Notes: generated from the letters alone by a model not told the origin. A DNA stretch of 64,000 bases from Macrobrachium rosenbergii (GCF_040412425.1 NC_089763.1:59130415-59194414), one strand, 5' to 3'. Positions 25,474 to 37,639 are shown, counted from the stretch's first letter. Program-made: numbers and translations.

Positions 25474-25494
25474 TATGTGCTGTGGATATTCTGT

Positions 25495-25681
<187 letters not shown>

Positions 25682-26056
25682 TGTGTGTGCGTAACTGATT
25701 CACGAAGATATGGAACGTGATGAATGTATAAATAAAGGCAAATACCACGAATGAAAAGTGAAACGACCTAGTGGCCTTTCGACACACGGTCTTTTACTAG
25801 CAGACTGGTGAGAAATATAAAAGCAAGTGTACAAGAGAGCTGGTCTAATTGACAGATGACATACAGATATCCTTGGGGATGGTGATTATAAGGAACAGAC
25901 GCACCTGGAATCCAACACAGTTGAAGAATTAGTGGACCTACCAAAACAAAGGTAAATCTTTGAGAGGTTTTACAGAGGATTAAGCCCCCAACTGAGTCGA
26001 AAGCTTGTATATGGTATTTTTTGAAAAACAATATTTTCTTAATATCATTCATGCTC

Positions 26057-26960
26057 CTTCAAAGTAGTATAAATATGTTGATATTTTAGCTGTTTTGCCT
26101 GCTGATATTGTTGTAAATGACTTACTCTCTAATTTAAATAACCAGGTACCAGCCATTAAATTTGCTTTAGATTTTTTAATACATAGAGAACCATTTCAAT
26201 GCAAATTCAGTATTTATAGGAAGCCAACCAACAAATTAATTTATGCCCATTTCTATTCAGGCCACCACCTTAATATCAAAATATACACTTTTTCTTCTAT
26301 GTTTTTACGAACATTGCACATTGTCAGTCCCCAGTATTAGGATCAAGAAATCAAATACATAAAATAAATAGGGACAGGTTTATGTTACCCTTCACATATA
26401 CTAGATGTTTGCTATAATAAAGCCCACAAAAAGTTTTAGAGTGAAAGTAACATGGAGAAAGAAACCCCTAAGAAGATTCCTAACCTGCCTTAATGTAGTA
26501 GCTTTGAAACCATAAAATCATTGTTAAAATCTTTTAATGTTAACCTGGTATTCTCCCATAATAAGACACTAAAAGGAATGCTAATAAGAAATAGCCATAA
26601 AGAAAGCAACAACATAATATATAAAATTCCATGATTGGACTGCTCCTCTTTTTCATACAGGTCAATCTAGTAAGGATTTAGAAGTAAGAATTAAGCAGCA
26701 TAAGTATTCTGTCAAAACTGGGCAAACATCCAACACAATATTCATTCATTTAAGTGAAAACTCTCACAGGATCAGTTGGACTGACAGTTCAGTGATTGCC
26801 AGATCGAAAGATTTCACGAAATCTTTTGGAATCTGCAATTATACAGCTTACTTCCTTTCAACCTTAGCCCTGGCATTTATTATTTGGACCCCTGTATTAT
26901 TAAAATGTTCAAGAATGACCTTAAAGATAAAATCACTGACTTGATTATTAATTAGTTACC
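26057..26960 (+). pseudogene. PLE RT C-terminal part and GIY-YIG endonuclease, broken
   Basis: An 81-codon frame at 26095-26340 reads KFSIYRKPTNKLIYAHFYS, then SSMFLRTLHIVSPQY, the characteristic end of Penelope-like RTs. Downstream in other frames are NSHKESNNIIYKIP (about 26590-26630) and KQHKYSVKTGQ (about 26690-26725), which match the region around the GIY-YIG endonuclease in the group of PLEs with a Cys-containing linker. Several stops and frameshifts are present. With the N-terminal piece at 23541-23915 it likely forms one element, now separated by the nested palindrome. A copy of the terminal module follows at 27160-27360. Confidence 0.7.
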
Positions 26961-27159
26961 TTATATATTCTACGTATTCATACTTTTAATAGTTTTGAAA
27001 ATGTTTATTTTATAAAAAATTTTTATTGTTTACCAAAAGGAGAATATATTAAGTGTTGTACTCTTGTAAATGTGTAATCAGCTTATTCATTCCAAGGCCA
27101 GTTTTGGTGGTCAGTCTCTTTCCTTTTTAATCCTTTAATTAACTCCTCCCTGCTTTTGA
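26961..27159. other. PLE 3' non-coding stretch
   Basis: AT-rich, no coding frame. Lies between the endonuclease remnant and the terminal module. Confidence 0.4.
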
Positions 27160-27360
27160 GCCAGTTGGGCTTAATCCTTTGTAAAACCTCTCAAAGGTTT
27201 ACCTTTGTTTTTGGTAGGTTCACTAATTCTTCAACTGTGTTGGATTCCAGTTGCATCTGTTCCTTATAATCCCCCTAATAAAGGACTGTGTGTTGAACGG
27301 CCTAGCAACCACTCCATTGTTTCACTTTTCGTTGGTGGAATTTTCCTTTATATATATGTG
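27160..27360 (+). repeat. Terminal module of the PLE, third copy
   Basis: TTAATCCTTTGTAAAACCTC, TTCTTCAACTGTGTTGGATT and CTAGCAACCACTCCATTGTT match the right arm of the palindrome (25735-25990, reverse complement) and the left arm (24300-24390). Terminal repeats in either orientation are typical of PLEs. This gives an inverted pair bracketing 26057-26960. Confidence 0.7.
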
Positions 27361-27376
27361 CATGCATACATACATA

Positions 27377-27397
27377 CATATATACGTATATATATAT

Positions 27398-27474
<77 letters not shown>
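27377..27474. repeat. (TA)n microsatellite
   Basis: TA array following a TACA-rich start. Confidence 0.96.
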
Positions 27475-27475
<1 letters not shown>

Positions 27476-27477
<2 letters not shown>

Positions 27478-27640
27478 AATATTAAGCTATTAAGCAAATT
27501 TCATTTAATATCTAATTTGCTCTATCTCGGATATAGTACGGAAGGGGAGTTATGATTGTTAAGTGACAATCACCTGATGGACTCGATCCACAGACGGTAA
27601 CTGTCTCTGAATTTAGTGAAGAATGCCTTATCAACCAGAC
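27476..27640 (-). repeat. Diverged copy of the tRNA-like satellite
   Basis: TTTAATATCTAATTTGCTCT, CGGAAGGGGAGTTATGATTG and an ACTCGATCCACAG block align with the unit at 27864-28020. Strongly diverged. Confidence 0.5.
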
Positions 27641-27751
27641 TCTCTTATCAGTTATAATTCCCTGCAACATTATATACAAAGTAGAGCGATTTGGATATTA
27701 AACAAATTTTGTTGCTTAATGTTTGCATATATAAAATGTCACATTGATGAG

Positions 27752-27754
<3 letters not shown>

Positions 27755-27804
<50 letters not shown>

Positions 27805-27858
27805 TATATATATATATATATACATACAAACGTATTATAATATATATATATATATATT
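27755..27858. repeat. (TA)n microsatellite, interrupted
   Basis: Two TA runs around TACATACAAACGTATTATAA. Confidence 0.94.
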
Positions 27859-28273
27859 CACTCTACCTTTAATATCCAATTCACTCTACCTAATAATATT
27901 TTTCATATATGTTACGAAGGGGAATTTTTAGTTGATAATAAGTCCACCGTCCGTGAATCGAACCAGCGACGGACGAGGAATCAGGACTACAGTGACACAC
28001 TAACCAGTCGGCCACAAGAGAGGGTATAAGTGAATACCATCTCCCATCAACTCACCCGTCGAACTCAGGTGTTTTGCGTTTGGAGACGATATCCACCCAC
28101 CTCTGCCATGTTGACCGTGTAGTGCGTTTGTCGCCGCGTAGCCATATTATGACTATTTATCACATCACCGTGATTCATATACAATCAGAAAGCTACAAAC
28201 GTCCTTTAATATCAATTCACTCTACCTCGACGGGTGAGTTGATGGGAGATGGTATTCACTTATACCCTCTCTT

Positions 28274-28346
28274 GTGGCCGACTGGTTAGCGTGTCACTGT
28301 AGTCCTGATTCCTTGTCCATCGCTGGTTCGACCCACGGGACGGTGG
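28274..28346 (+). other. tRNA-like pol III promoter segment (not a tRNA gene)
   Basis: A-box-like TGGCCGACTGG at 28275-28285 and B-box-like GGTTCGACCCA at 28325-28335, with usable spacing. A clover-leaf fold was not established. Read as the head of the satellite/SINE unit. Confidence 0.55.
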
Positions 28347-28590
28347 ACTTATTATCAACTAAAAAATTCCCCTCGGTAACATATATGAAAATATATTACT
28401 TCCGAGAGTAGAGTGAATGGATATTAAAGGACGTTTGCCCACAGTGATGATAAATAGTCATAATATGGCTACGTCACGACAAAACACTACCGGTCAACAT
28501 GGCAGAGGTGGGTGGATATCGTCTCCAAACGCAAAACACCTGAGTTCGGGGGTGAGTTGATGGAGATGGTATTCACTTATACCCTCTCTT

Positions 28591-28662
28591 GTGGGCGACT
28601 GGTTAGTGTGTCACTGTAGTCCTGATTCCTCGTCCGTCGCTGGTTCGACCCCACGGGACGGT
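28591..28662 (+). other. tRNA-like pol III promoter segment (not a tRNA gene)
   Basis: A-box-like TGGGCGACTGG at 28592-28602 and B-box-like GGTTCGACCCC at 28642-28652. Second tandem unit. Confidence 0.55.
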
Positions 28663-28796
28663 GGACTTATTATCAACTAAAAATTCCTTCGGTAACATAT
28701 ATGAAAATATATTACTTCCGAGGTAGAGTGAATTGGATGTTAAAGGACGTTTGTAGCTTTCTGATTGTATATGAATCACGGTGATGTGATAAATAG

Positions 28797-28834
<38 letters not shown>

Positions 28835-28954
28835 GCATATATATCACGGTATAATATGGCAGAGGTGGGTGGATATCGTTTCAACTTTCTATATATACTA
28901 CAAGAACGTAAACACCTGAGTTCGACTCAGGGGTGAGTTGATGGGAGATGGTTA

Positions 28955-29540
28955 AAAACTCATTGGCTAAAAATCACAATAGACTTATTGCTGACCCATA
29001 CCCCACCTGATCCACACCTGACAGGTGTCATGGACTGGTTTGTGTGTCATTACTGTAGTCCTGATAATCCTATTTTCATACATCTCTACTGCCTACCTTA
29101 AAGTTTAAACAATTTACAAATTTCTTTTGATATTAAAGGATCAAGTTTATACATTCCTTGACTGATATTCATATTATGGTTGAACTTAGATTCAATCAAG
29201 TGCATTAAAATATACAATCCTCCCCTTCCCAGTTGATAGCATGATTGTTCTCACTAACATGTAAAATATACCACTGTTCCTTGTGCATATCTCACACATT
29301 TCTTATGTTGTTCAATTGTGCTTTCCCGGTTTGGCCAATATAAAAGTTGTCACAAGACTTACACGGAATTTTATATACACACCCTTTAATTTGTCTGAGT
29401 TCTTGATAAGAATTTTTCATTGTTGTATTGTTCTTAAATGCGACATTAACATAAAATTCTTAAGAAGATAGGGATATCTTTCATACTATTATTATAAGGC
29501 AGAACAAGCAAATTTTTGTGTTGTAAGGTTCTTTCTGGTT
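28955..29540 (-). pseudogene. PLE endonuclease fragment and 3' flank
   Basis: Minus-strand sequence at about 29358-29316 reads CDNFYIGQTGK, the GIY-YIG core of Penelope-like elements. Downstream ENNHAINWEGEDCIF matches the end of that domain. The surrounding sequence aligns with 11766-12240 (for example CTTACACGGAATTTTATATA against CTTACAAGGAATTCACATAC), so both derive from one PLE lineage. Stops and frameshifts are present, and the RT part is absent because a (TA)n array starts at 29543. The right edge abuts the satellite array. Confidence 0.68.
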
Positions 29541-29541
29541 T

Positions 29542-29962
<421 letters not shown>

Positions 29963-31133
29963 GATGACTTACCTTGATATTCCTTCTATTTAACAGAGAA
30001 TGGGAAGGTCGCCTTTCAAACCAGTCAGGTAACTTTAAATTGAATTTATTTACAAGCTGAGCAATCAGAAAATTGGTATGAAATGTCTGACTGAGCAGCA
30101 AACCAGGCACAAGCAACGTGCAATATAAGTAAGACTATACATAGCAAATGAATAATTCCAAGAAGGGCTACAGCTCTGAAAGAGTTTGACACTCAAATGA
30201 AAACCACTGATGTTGAGACTGGCTGATCAATAAATAGTACTGGTGATTTTACCACAACGCGAATGCAGACTGGGATTCGTTCGCGTGCCCCTGGACTGCT
30301 GGTGGTCAGAAGAGTTTTGCACGTAGCAAGATGGTAGTTAAGCGTCTAAGGCAATTTCATTCGCAAGGGCAGGTGCAGAAAACTTGAAGAGCCAGATAAC
30401 AGGATTCTGGAAAAGAATTCCAGGTTAGCATTCAGATATATTGACTTTCTCTCACATGAAATTACTTATTCACAATGGAGGAAATTATCATTAGACTTAA
30501 TTAGCACATGGTAATACTATGGTGGGAATGCTCTATTTACTATCACAGAACAAACTTAATTTAAGCTTGGAACAAGTCATGAGGGCAAATGTGCATGCTA
30601 GGCTGTGGGAAATACAGAAAATGGAGAGAAATTCACGAGAAGGAAAAGAGCACATGCATTACTTGCAACTTCTAGGCATACCTTATTGCATCTGTGCATG
30701 GAGCTCGCTTGCAGAAGATGAATTCCAGCCGCAGAAGTCATGACACTTGGCCAGTGTAACTTGGAGAACAGCACCAGTTTAGCGCTATGGAGTTTTGACG
30801 CGGAGTGACGAGAGAGGTCACCGAGGCATCCCATTTGATTTCTAGGGATGGGCACAGGATCGGTAGATCTGGAAAGAGCAATAACCAGTACAAAGGTCGA
30901 AGGGAAATAGGTCTTATAGTTAAGACTAACTAAGCGTCAGCATAGCATCCCAGTTACTGTCCTGAATGGTCCTTCTTCCCTAACGGCTTTCTGTCCCCCA
31001 GAATCATATGATGTGGGGTTAGGACGTCTACATTCACCCCCCCCCCCAGGTGCAGTGGGGTCTCCTCCAGCCATCATGAAATTTGATTTCCTGGGTAATG
31101 GACTGGAGGGACAAATTTTCTAAGTACATGAAA
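29963..31133 (-). repeat. 3' LTR-like copy
   Basis: Shares long blocks with 36371-37571: TTTAAATTGAATTTATTTAC, TTTTGCACGTAGCAAGATGG, GTAGTTAAGCGTCTAAGGCA, GCAGTGGGGTCTCCTCCA. Identity is roughly 85-90 percent by eye. The left side abuts (TA)n. Confidence 0.65.
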
Positions 31134-31134
31134 G

Positions 31135-31149
31135 CTCCCCCCTTTTAAG
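31135..31149 (-). other. Polypurine tract
   Basis: Minus strand CTTAAAAGGGGGGAG immediately precedes the 3' LTR-like copy. Plus-strand DNA synthesis primers of LTR elements sit here. Confidence 0.6.
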
Positions 31150-31690
31150 AAGGTATTCACTCCCTTTCGGGCATGAAGGCCTTGGCTAAATAAGTTATTC
31201 GTCTCGACTAGTCAGTTAGCTTCCCCAAATGAGTCGTACTTTTGCAATGCAGCGAGCTTAAATGACCTACCTAAGTGCTAGGAGGGGATACTAGTTTTAC
31301 TAACTTACTTACTACAGCAGGGCCTAACACTATACAAAGGTATCTACAGACTTCTACTGGCTGTCTCTGACGACAGGGGAACTCTATTCCTAGGCAAAGG
31401 GTACATGGAAAATGTGCCTTGTTGACATAGTCTACTATCCTACTGCCCTGGCACTAAATTAAATGACATTGACCTAACTAAATGCACTTATTTACAAATT
31501 ACACACTCCTTTACGGAATAACACGCAATATTTTTGGACATGAGCAACTTGAAGGGTTAATTATGTGAAGTGGTCAGGGGTGTACCAGCTTGAGTATTGG
31601 ACAGTTTCATCATGAGTTTATTATCAGGGTTAGTACTGCAAGACTGCCTAGGATGTTAGATGTTAGTCTACTTGGGCAGAGATCATGCCA
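31150..31690. other. Interior of LTR element, nothing assigned
   Basis: Between the polypurine tract and the last coding remnant. No frame supported. Confidence 0.4.
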
Positions 31691-32650
31691 GTCACCTCTT
31701 CAGGGTAGGTGCCAGGATCACTCTGAGATGGAAAGAGCACTGTGCCAATAGGGCATGAGTGCCAAAGGAGAGCTTATGACTCTTAGGGGTTAATTGGATC
31801 TCTTTCGCCCTTTCTTCTTCGGGTTCCTCCAAGGTCTGCCTATGCCATTCCTAGGAGGTGACCAGGGCACCGACTCTGGGGAAACGCCAGAACTGCCGTC
31901 AGGAGCAGAATCAGAGGTAGCCCTATGATTTTCAGGGAGGCTCCCTATTCTGGCTGCTGCAACAACCACCGTAAGGGTTCCTGGTCGACCAGAGGTTCAT
32001 CCTCATCAGACGAAGGTGATTGAGAAGCAGAATTGTCGGGGGTCGGAGGCTCACAATTTGCAATGATCAGTGCAGTGAGGTTTGGAGCCAGGCACAGAGG
32101 TTAAGGTTAGTGAAGCTTCATGTCTAGGATTAGACGGAGCTTGGCACTGTTCAGGGCTCTCAAATGGCACTAGCCGAGAATTGGAGTCAGGCATGGCTGG
32201 TGAGGGACCCAGGGGTGCAAAATCCTTCGGTGTACCTGAGGTAGCATGAGACAGAGATTCCTGTCATAGGTGGAGGGCAGAGCTCTTGAAATGGTTCTGG
32301 TTGTGGTGTCCGCTGCATTTTGCTTGCTAGGGCACCCCAACCAATTTGTGGAGTGCCCTGTTCCATTATAGGTCTTGCAGCTGTACCTGGTGATTTCCTT
32401 TCACTGTGAGTGAGGAAACTTCTGGTGGCCATCCTTTTGTGAGGAGTGAGGACTGGGCCTGAAGTTGCACGGAGAGTGCCCCTTCCGTCGAACACTTTGG
32501 TGAGTGGAAGGTAGGGCTGATGGTGGCACGCCTGTCAGCGTGGCGGTATCCCAGTCAGTTAATTCTGGAGGGAAGGCCTCCATGGTGGAGGTAGCTAGGC
32601 AACAGAGTGGCGTTGGGGAAGGACATCCCCAGAGGAGGTCTCGTCCCAAC
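31690..32650 (-). pseudogene. Degraded region after the protease of the LTR element
   Basis: Minus-strand frames 32649-32401 and 32495-32187 overlap in different phases. The first begins MGRDLLWG, similar to the GRDLL motif found at the end of retroelement proteases. Further left a Pro/Ser-rich then basic stretch (GIGRPWRNPKKKGRKRS, about 31840-31790) looks like a polyprotein C-terminal tail. No RT motif (no xDD box) is present, so pol appears to have been deleted between these points. Assignment is tentative. Confidence 0.4.
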
Positions 32651-32703
32651 AGAAGAACTCCACTTCATACCTGATCTTGCTCACCACTCCAATGCCCGGT
32701 GAG

Positions 32704-32772
32704 GTTCTTAGCCACGTAAAATAAGTCTAATCCTTCAGGCCAGCCCTAGGAGAGCTGTTAATCTGCTCAGGG
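32704..32772 (+). mobile_element. SINE fragment, both ends missing
   Basis: GTTCTTAGCCACGTAAAATA through AGCTGTTAATCTGCTCAG matches positions ~15500-15570 of the SINE. It lies within the protease frame of the LTR element and supplies its last ~15 codons. No target duplication found. Confidence 0.75.
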
Positions 32773-33310
32773 GTTGTCACCTGAAGCTCGGCTGTGGGAT
32801 TGGTCTTGGTCTGCTCCTCTGTCCAAGTCATCATCCACCTGATCTCCTCGCCTACATTGGCACTGGCTGGCACTCGGGTCCGATCAAGCAGGCTAATATC
32901 TGAGCCAGTGTCTACTGTAACCAGCAGGTTCACTGGTAATCTAGAGCCATCCAAGGGTGCCACTGAGATGGACTGAGTCCACACCCGCTCAGGGTGAGAT
33001 ATATCTGGTGGCACAGCCGCGGAGGCCTTGGCACTGATCAGGTTGACATGCTTGGTAGAGGGGATATGTTTTGGGCAACCAGGATATCCAGCAGTGTAGT
33101 GCCCTGGCATCCCACAGTCTTGGTAGGGGCCCCTTGAATGGGCTGATTTCCATATGGTGATGGTCGGTGGAGAAGATTGAGTGGTTGTGGATGGAGAAGA
33201 GTCACTGGAGTCCTTTTGAGGGCGCTGCTGGTTAACTCCTTTCTTAATGCTGCACTCAGATTCAGGATGACCAACTCTCTTGCAGAAGTTGCACATTGGT
33301 TACAGGCCAT
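32727..33310 (-). pseudogene. LTR element nucleocapsid zinc knuckles and protease
   Basis: A 189-codon minus-strand frame starts at 33296. It has a CCHC knuckle (CNFCKRVGHPESEC, residues 2-15). A second knuckle follows at about residues 58-74, where the first Cys is Tyr and CGMPGHYTAGYPGC remains. The aspartic protease active site VTVDTGSDISLLD has its catalytic Asp at residue 129. The frame then enters SINE-derived sequence and ends at 32727. Gag nucleocapsid fused ahead of a DTG protease is the usual order in Ty3/Gypsy-type elements. It is separated from the upstream Gag by stops. The second knuckle is damaged and the protease C-terminus replaced, so function is unlikely. Confidence 0.75.
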
Positions 33311-34153
33311 GGTGTCCGTTCTTCGGCCGAGTCAAGCCTGAGAGGTACCCAGGTGGCACTATGCGCCGTTGAGATGTGCTGTGGGACTGGTTGTAGGTTC
33401 CCATGAATCAGTCGTATGGCAGGCTTTCATAAGTGTGGTGGGCTGCTTATCACTGAGGTACACAGGCATACATTGCAAAAGATTCTCCAGCATGGTCCAA
33501 TTGAACAGGTCCTTGAAGGTAGTGCACGACAGGGAGTCGAACCAGTGGGTGCCAGATTAGGTCTTGTAACATGCCCATTCAGTCCAGGGCCAGCTGACTT
33601 CCTTGGCAAGACCTCAGAACCACTGTCTCCAGTTCTCTGGGGTTATTTCGTAGGCTTTCGTTGTGACCCTATGAACTTGTGCCATGTCGCCTCTTTGACT
33701 CTTCTCCAGTGAGTGGAGGGCTGCCTTAGCTTTTCCTTCCATGTGCTTGGAAAGCACTAAGGTCCTCTCTGTCTCAGTGGTGTTGTAGTTTTCAAAGAGC
33801 GAATCTATTTCCTCTAACCATGCTTCTGACTCTTCCTCAGTCCACTTGGGGACTAGGGAATTAATGCTTTAGATCGGAGCACTTGGTGCAGCAGGTGTGG
33901 GGTTGGAGGCTTGTTGGATTGCCATAGCTTCAGCACTTTCCTTTCTTGCCTTCTCCAGGTCAAGCTCCTTTTCGTTGAGGGCTAATTCATGCTGTTTTTG
34001 TTCTTCTCTTTCCTTCCTCTGTTCTGCTCTTTCTTCCCTCTCTTGCTTGGCCCAGTCATCCAGCTGTTCCTTGACCCACTTGGCAAGTTCTGGTCCCATG
34101 GGACCTGCCTCCTTCCCCAGATCCATGAAGGTTCTGTAATGCTCTGTCGTCAT
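33311..34153 (-). pseudogene. LTR element Gag (matrix/capsid part), broken
   Basis: Minus-strand ATG at 34153 opens a 94-codon frame. It contains MTTEHYRTFMDLGKEAGPMG followed by a strongly charged predicted coiled coil (about residues 35-75, Glu/Lys/Arg-rich). A TAA at 33869-33871 interrupts it. The same frame then continues with a capsid-like helix-rich segment (KWTEEESEAWLEEIDSLFEN near 33840-33780; MEGKAKAALHSLE near 33740-33705). This resembles the SCAN/Gag-type capsid region of Gypsy-like elements. Homology fades before the zinc knuckles at 33296, with more stops. The family call is by layout and composition. Confidence 0.65.
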
Positions 34154-36370
34154 GGTTCTGGTAGGTAAGGGTGTCTACTTGGGTTGACTGGATGTACTTT
34201 GGAATTGAGGAAGTGTCCCTCAGATTTGGATGACACCTTTTCAATAAGGTGGCGCTGTGGCTGAGTGTGCCTTGTAGAGGTCACACTGATGGAGCGATCC
34301 TGAAGGAGTAACGATCCTAATGGGTGGATATGCTGATGAAGTGGAAGTGATCATGAAGGAGCAAACGTCCTTATGGGCAGATAAACTGTCGTTGGCTGTC
34401 TGTATCTCAGGTACAGGTGCAGTGGCTTATATGTGAGGACTATGTCTTGGTGGGACTAGGGTGCCGGTGTGGTCCGGGGAACAACACTAAGAGGCAGTGC
34501 AACCAAACTTCACTGAAGGAACTGGCACTCTGCCCGAGGCAGAGTGTGAGCAATGAGTAAAAGGGAAAGTGGAAAGCAAGCACCTCAGTAACTTAGTCGT
34601 TGGCAGTGCCTCAGATTAGTGGCTCTGTGTTAGGTGAAGCCCTTTGGCTTGCACTCATGGGCGACTAGTTCTAAGAACTGCTCCCTGACATGAGGAAAGG
34701 AAGTCTGCTTCCTGACATGAGGAAAGGAAGGTTTTGGGGTTGCATTAAATGTGTAATTTGGTGCTTGCGGTATATGCACGTCTTGGATAATGGAAACCCA
34801 CTCTTGCATGGCAGTTAATAACTGTTAGTAAATGGTTGTACGTTCTTTTTCAAAATGCATGAGAGCTCACTCCACTGACTGAAGCACTTAATATGAAAAT
34901 AGATATTGGAGACAATTAAAATGAACACAGGCACATATACAAATTTGTGCATTATGTGTGAATGAGTAAGAGGAAGAATTGATGCGGGATCTAAAAAGAT
35001 CAAAATTTGGGTATAAAAAAAAATCATTGCACTTGGCTTTATTAATTAATGGGTTTATTCTCCAATACTTGATTGTTATTATTACTATGCCCTTACTAGC
35101 TGTCTTGGGGGATGATGGAAGAATATTAGTTTTCTTTCTCTCTTGCTCGCTTTCTCTGAGAGCGTATTTGTATGGAACGTACTCGTGGCGTTATTTAATT
35201 TACTCTAATTAATTCTTACAATAATTTACTTTGAAAAATTACGCTTTGTTACTTTTTAAAAGTATACTTTTGACATTTACATAATTTAGTACCTAGTTCC
35301 CATCATGACAAGTTATATGGTGGGAGGGGTTTTCAAATTACTATCAGAATATTTCGTTAGGTTTTACGTTAGGCGAAAAGAAATGGAATTTTGCTTGGCG
35401 AGTGAATGATGAGAAGTGGAACGGAATACGCGGGAGAGAAACAGCTGATGGCTACTGGTGACATCAATCACCTGGTACAACACTTGATCGGTGATTTAAA
35501 ATTTAAAGAAAAGAACACTAAACTTTTCTGACTGAATTATTGGTGCTGATATGCAGAATCGAATTATTTAACTTAAAACATCAATAATGCCTTTACTTTA
35601 CTTAAAAACATCAATAATGCCTTTACTTTACTTAAAACATTAAATGAAATATGAACTGGATATGGCGGTCTTGGAATTGCGGGAGTGAGGCGATGGAATA
35701 CCCATGTGCCGAGCTGCTAGGAGTTGTCACACATATTTTAACAAACTTGAATTTTTGAACTAAACTTTACTGACACAGGAATTGTACACTTCCTCTGCAA
35801 TAACTGTTTTCAAACAATGCACTTAGCTAACTGTTCATGGCTAACATATACAATAAATCCCTGGCAAAGCACTTCCTAATTCTTGAATATCTGTTATTTG
35901 GCATCAACCACACTGCTGCTACTCTGCTTATGATGACACAAAATTTCCCGGGCAGTTATTCTGTGTCACTAACATAAGAACTTTTTGGCGCTCTCACCTT
36001 TATCCTATGATACGATCACTAAAAAATCAGCTACATATCACTTCTTTTAAAACACTTCTTCCCTATCTGCTCCTAACGTATCTTTAATATTACAACAATT
36101 ATAATAACCCTTGCCTTGTTATCTTTAGCTTTGGTTTTGCCACCTTTTATCTTTTGCCTTGCAAATAATGGAATCGAAATATTTTATGATTTATGATATT
36201 CCTCGGTTCATATACCTTCCTAGTCTAGTAATAGCGAAGCTAATTCTCATTACTAATTTGACTAAGAACCTGGTGAGGCCAACTCTGGTATGTTCTGAGT
36301 CCGGTTGGAAGGGTTAAATTAGATTTTGAATGTAATTTGTTCAGAACATAAGCAATAAATGTATTTACTA
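34154..36370. other. Leader/interior of the LTR element, unassigned
   Basis: About 2.2 kb between the 5' LTR-like copy and gag, longer than a normal leader, so other insertions are likely. It contains two short tandem duplications: CCTGACATGAGGAAAGGAAG twice at 34684-34731, and a ~31-bp unit (ATCAATAATGCCTTTACTTT) twice at about 35578-35640. No coding frame is supported. Confidence 0.45.
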
Positions 36371-37571
36371 AGATGATTTACCTTGATATTACATCTGTTT
36401 AACAGGGAATTGGAAGGTTGCCTTTCAGACCAGTCAGGTAGCTTTAAATTGAATTTATTTACAAGCTGAGCAATCAGAAAATTAATATGAAATGGCTGAC
36501 TGAGAAGCAAACCAGGCACATGCAATGTGCAATATAAGTAAGACTATACCTAGCAAATAAATAAATCTGGGAAGGGCTACAGCCCTGAATGAATTTGACA
36601 CACAAATGAAAACCACTGCTGTTGAGACTGGCTGATTTTAGCACAACGTGAACGCAGACAGGGGTCCGGTCATGTGCCCTTGGACCGCTGGTGGTCAGAA
36701 GAGTTTTGCACGTAGCAAGATGGTAGTTAAGCGTCTAAGGCAATTTCATTCACAAGGGCAGGTGCAGAAAACTTGAAGAGCCAGATGACAGGATTCTGGA
36801 AAAGAATTCCAGGTTAGCATTCAGATATACTGACTTTCTCTCACATGAAATTAATTATTCACAATATAGGAAATTATCAATTAGATTTAATTGGCACATG
36901 GTAACACTATGGTGGGAATGCTAATTATTATCACAGAAAAAACTTAATTTAAGCTTGGAACAAGTCATGAGGGCAAATGTGCGTGCTAGGCTGTCAGAAA
37001 CAAAGGGTCTTTGTTTTGGGAGAATGAAAAGTTGGAAATATGGGAAATGGAGAGAAATTCATGAGAAGGAAAAGAGCACTGTCATTACTTGCAACTTCAA
37101 CATGTACCTTATTGCATTTGTGCATGGAGCTTGCTTGCAAAAGATGAATTCCAGCCACAGAAGTCCCAACACGTGGCCAGTGTAACTTGGAGAACAGCAC
37201 CAGTTTAGTGCTGTGGAGGTCTGACACAGAGTGACGAGAGAGGTCAACGAGGCAGCCCATTCGATTTCTAGGGATGGGCACAGGACATCGGTAGATCTGG
37301 GAGGAGCAATAACAACCAGTACAAAGGTTGCAGGGAAATAGGTCTTATAGCTAAGACTAACTAGGGGTCAGCATAGCAGCCCAATTACTGTCCTGACTGG
37401 TCCTTCTTCCCTAATGGCTTTCTGTCCCCCAAAATCATACCATATGGGGTTAGGACGTCAACATTTGTCCTCCCCCCCCTCCCCCCAGTGCAGTGGGGTC
37501 TCCTCCAACCACCATAAAATTTAATTTCCTAGCTATCGGACTGGAGGGACGAATTTTCTAAATACGTGAAA
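36371..37571 (-). repeat. 5' LTR-like copy
   Basis: Direct copy of 29963-31133. Differs by a ~45-bp insertion near 36992-37037 and lacks ~20 bp present in the other copy near 30227-30246. The right edge runs into (TA)n. Confidence 0.65.
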
Positions 37572-37572
37572 T

Positions 37573-37575
37573 ATA

Positions 37576-37637
<62 letters not shown>
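37573..37637. repeat. (TA)n microsatellite
   Basis: TA array with TCTA/GATA edges. Confidence 0.95.

Positions 37638-37639
<2 letters not shown>

Larger units (their letters stand above)
27864..28950. repeat. Inverted and tandem array of a ~320-bp tRNA-like satellite
   Basis: One minus-oriented unit (27864-28229) meets two plus-oriented units (28230-28550 and 28551-28950) head to head at about 28229. Each carries the blocks GGTGAGTTGATGGGAGATGG, CTTATACCCTCTCTTGTGG, a tRNA-like segment, TATTATCAACTAAAAA, AGAGTGAATTGGATATTAAA and ATGGCAGAGGTGGGTGGATA. The last unit is split by a TA run at 28799-28831. Related to the pair at 9361-9970. Confidence 0.8.
29963..37571 (-). mobile_element. Decayed LTR retroelement (Ty3/Gypsy-like), minus strand
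   Basis: Two ~1.2-kb direct copies (29963-31133 and 36371-37571) flank a 5.2-kb interior with gag and protease on the minus strand. A polypurine tract adjoins the inner side of the left copy, exactly where a minus-strand element should have it. No RT, RNase H or integrase could be found between protease and 3' LTR, so pol is largely deleted. Exact LTR ends and a target duplication were not established. Confidence 0.62.

Noticed and set aside
28274..28662. Candidate tRNA genes (A and B boxes)
   Set aside because: Repeated within satellite/SINE units, acceptor stem not evident; read as SINE-type pol III heads.
27864..28950. CRISPR-like array of repeats
   Set aside because: Units are ~320 bp, in both orientations, without short spacers; the sequence is eukaryotic.
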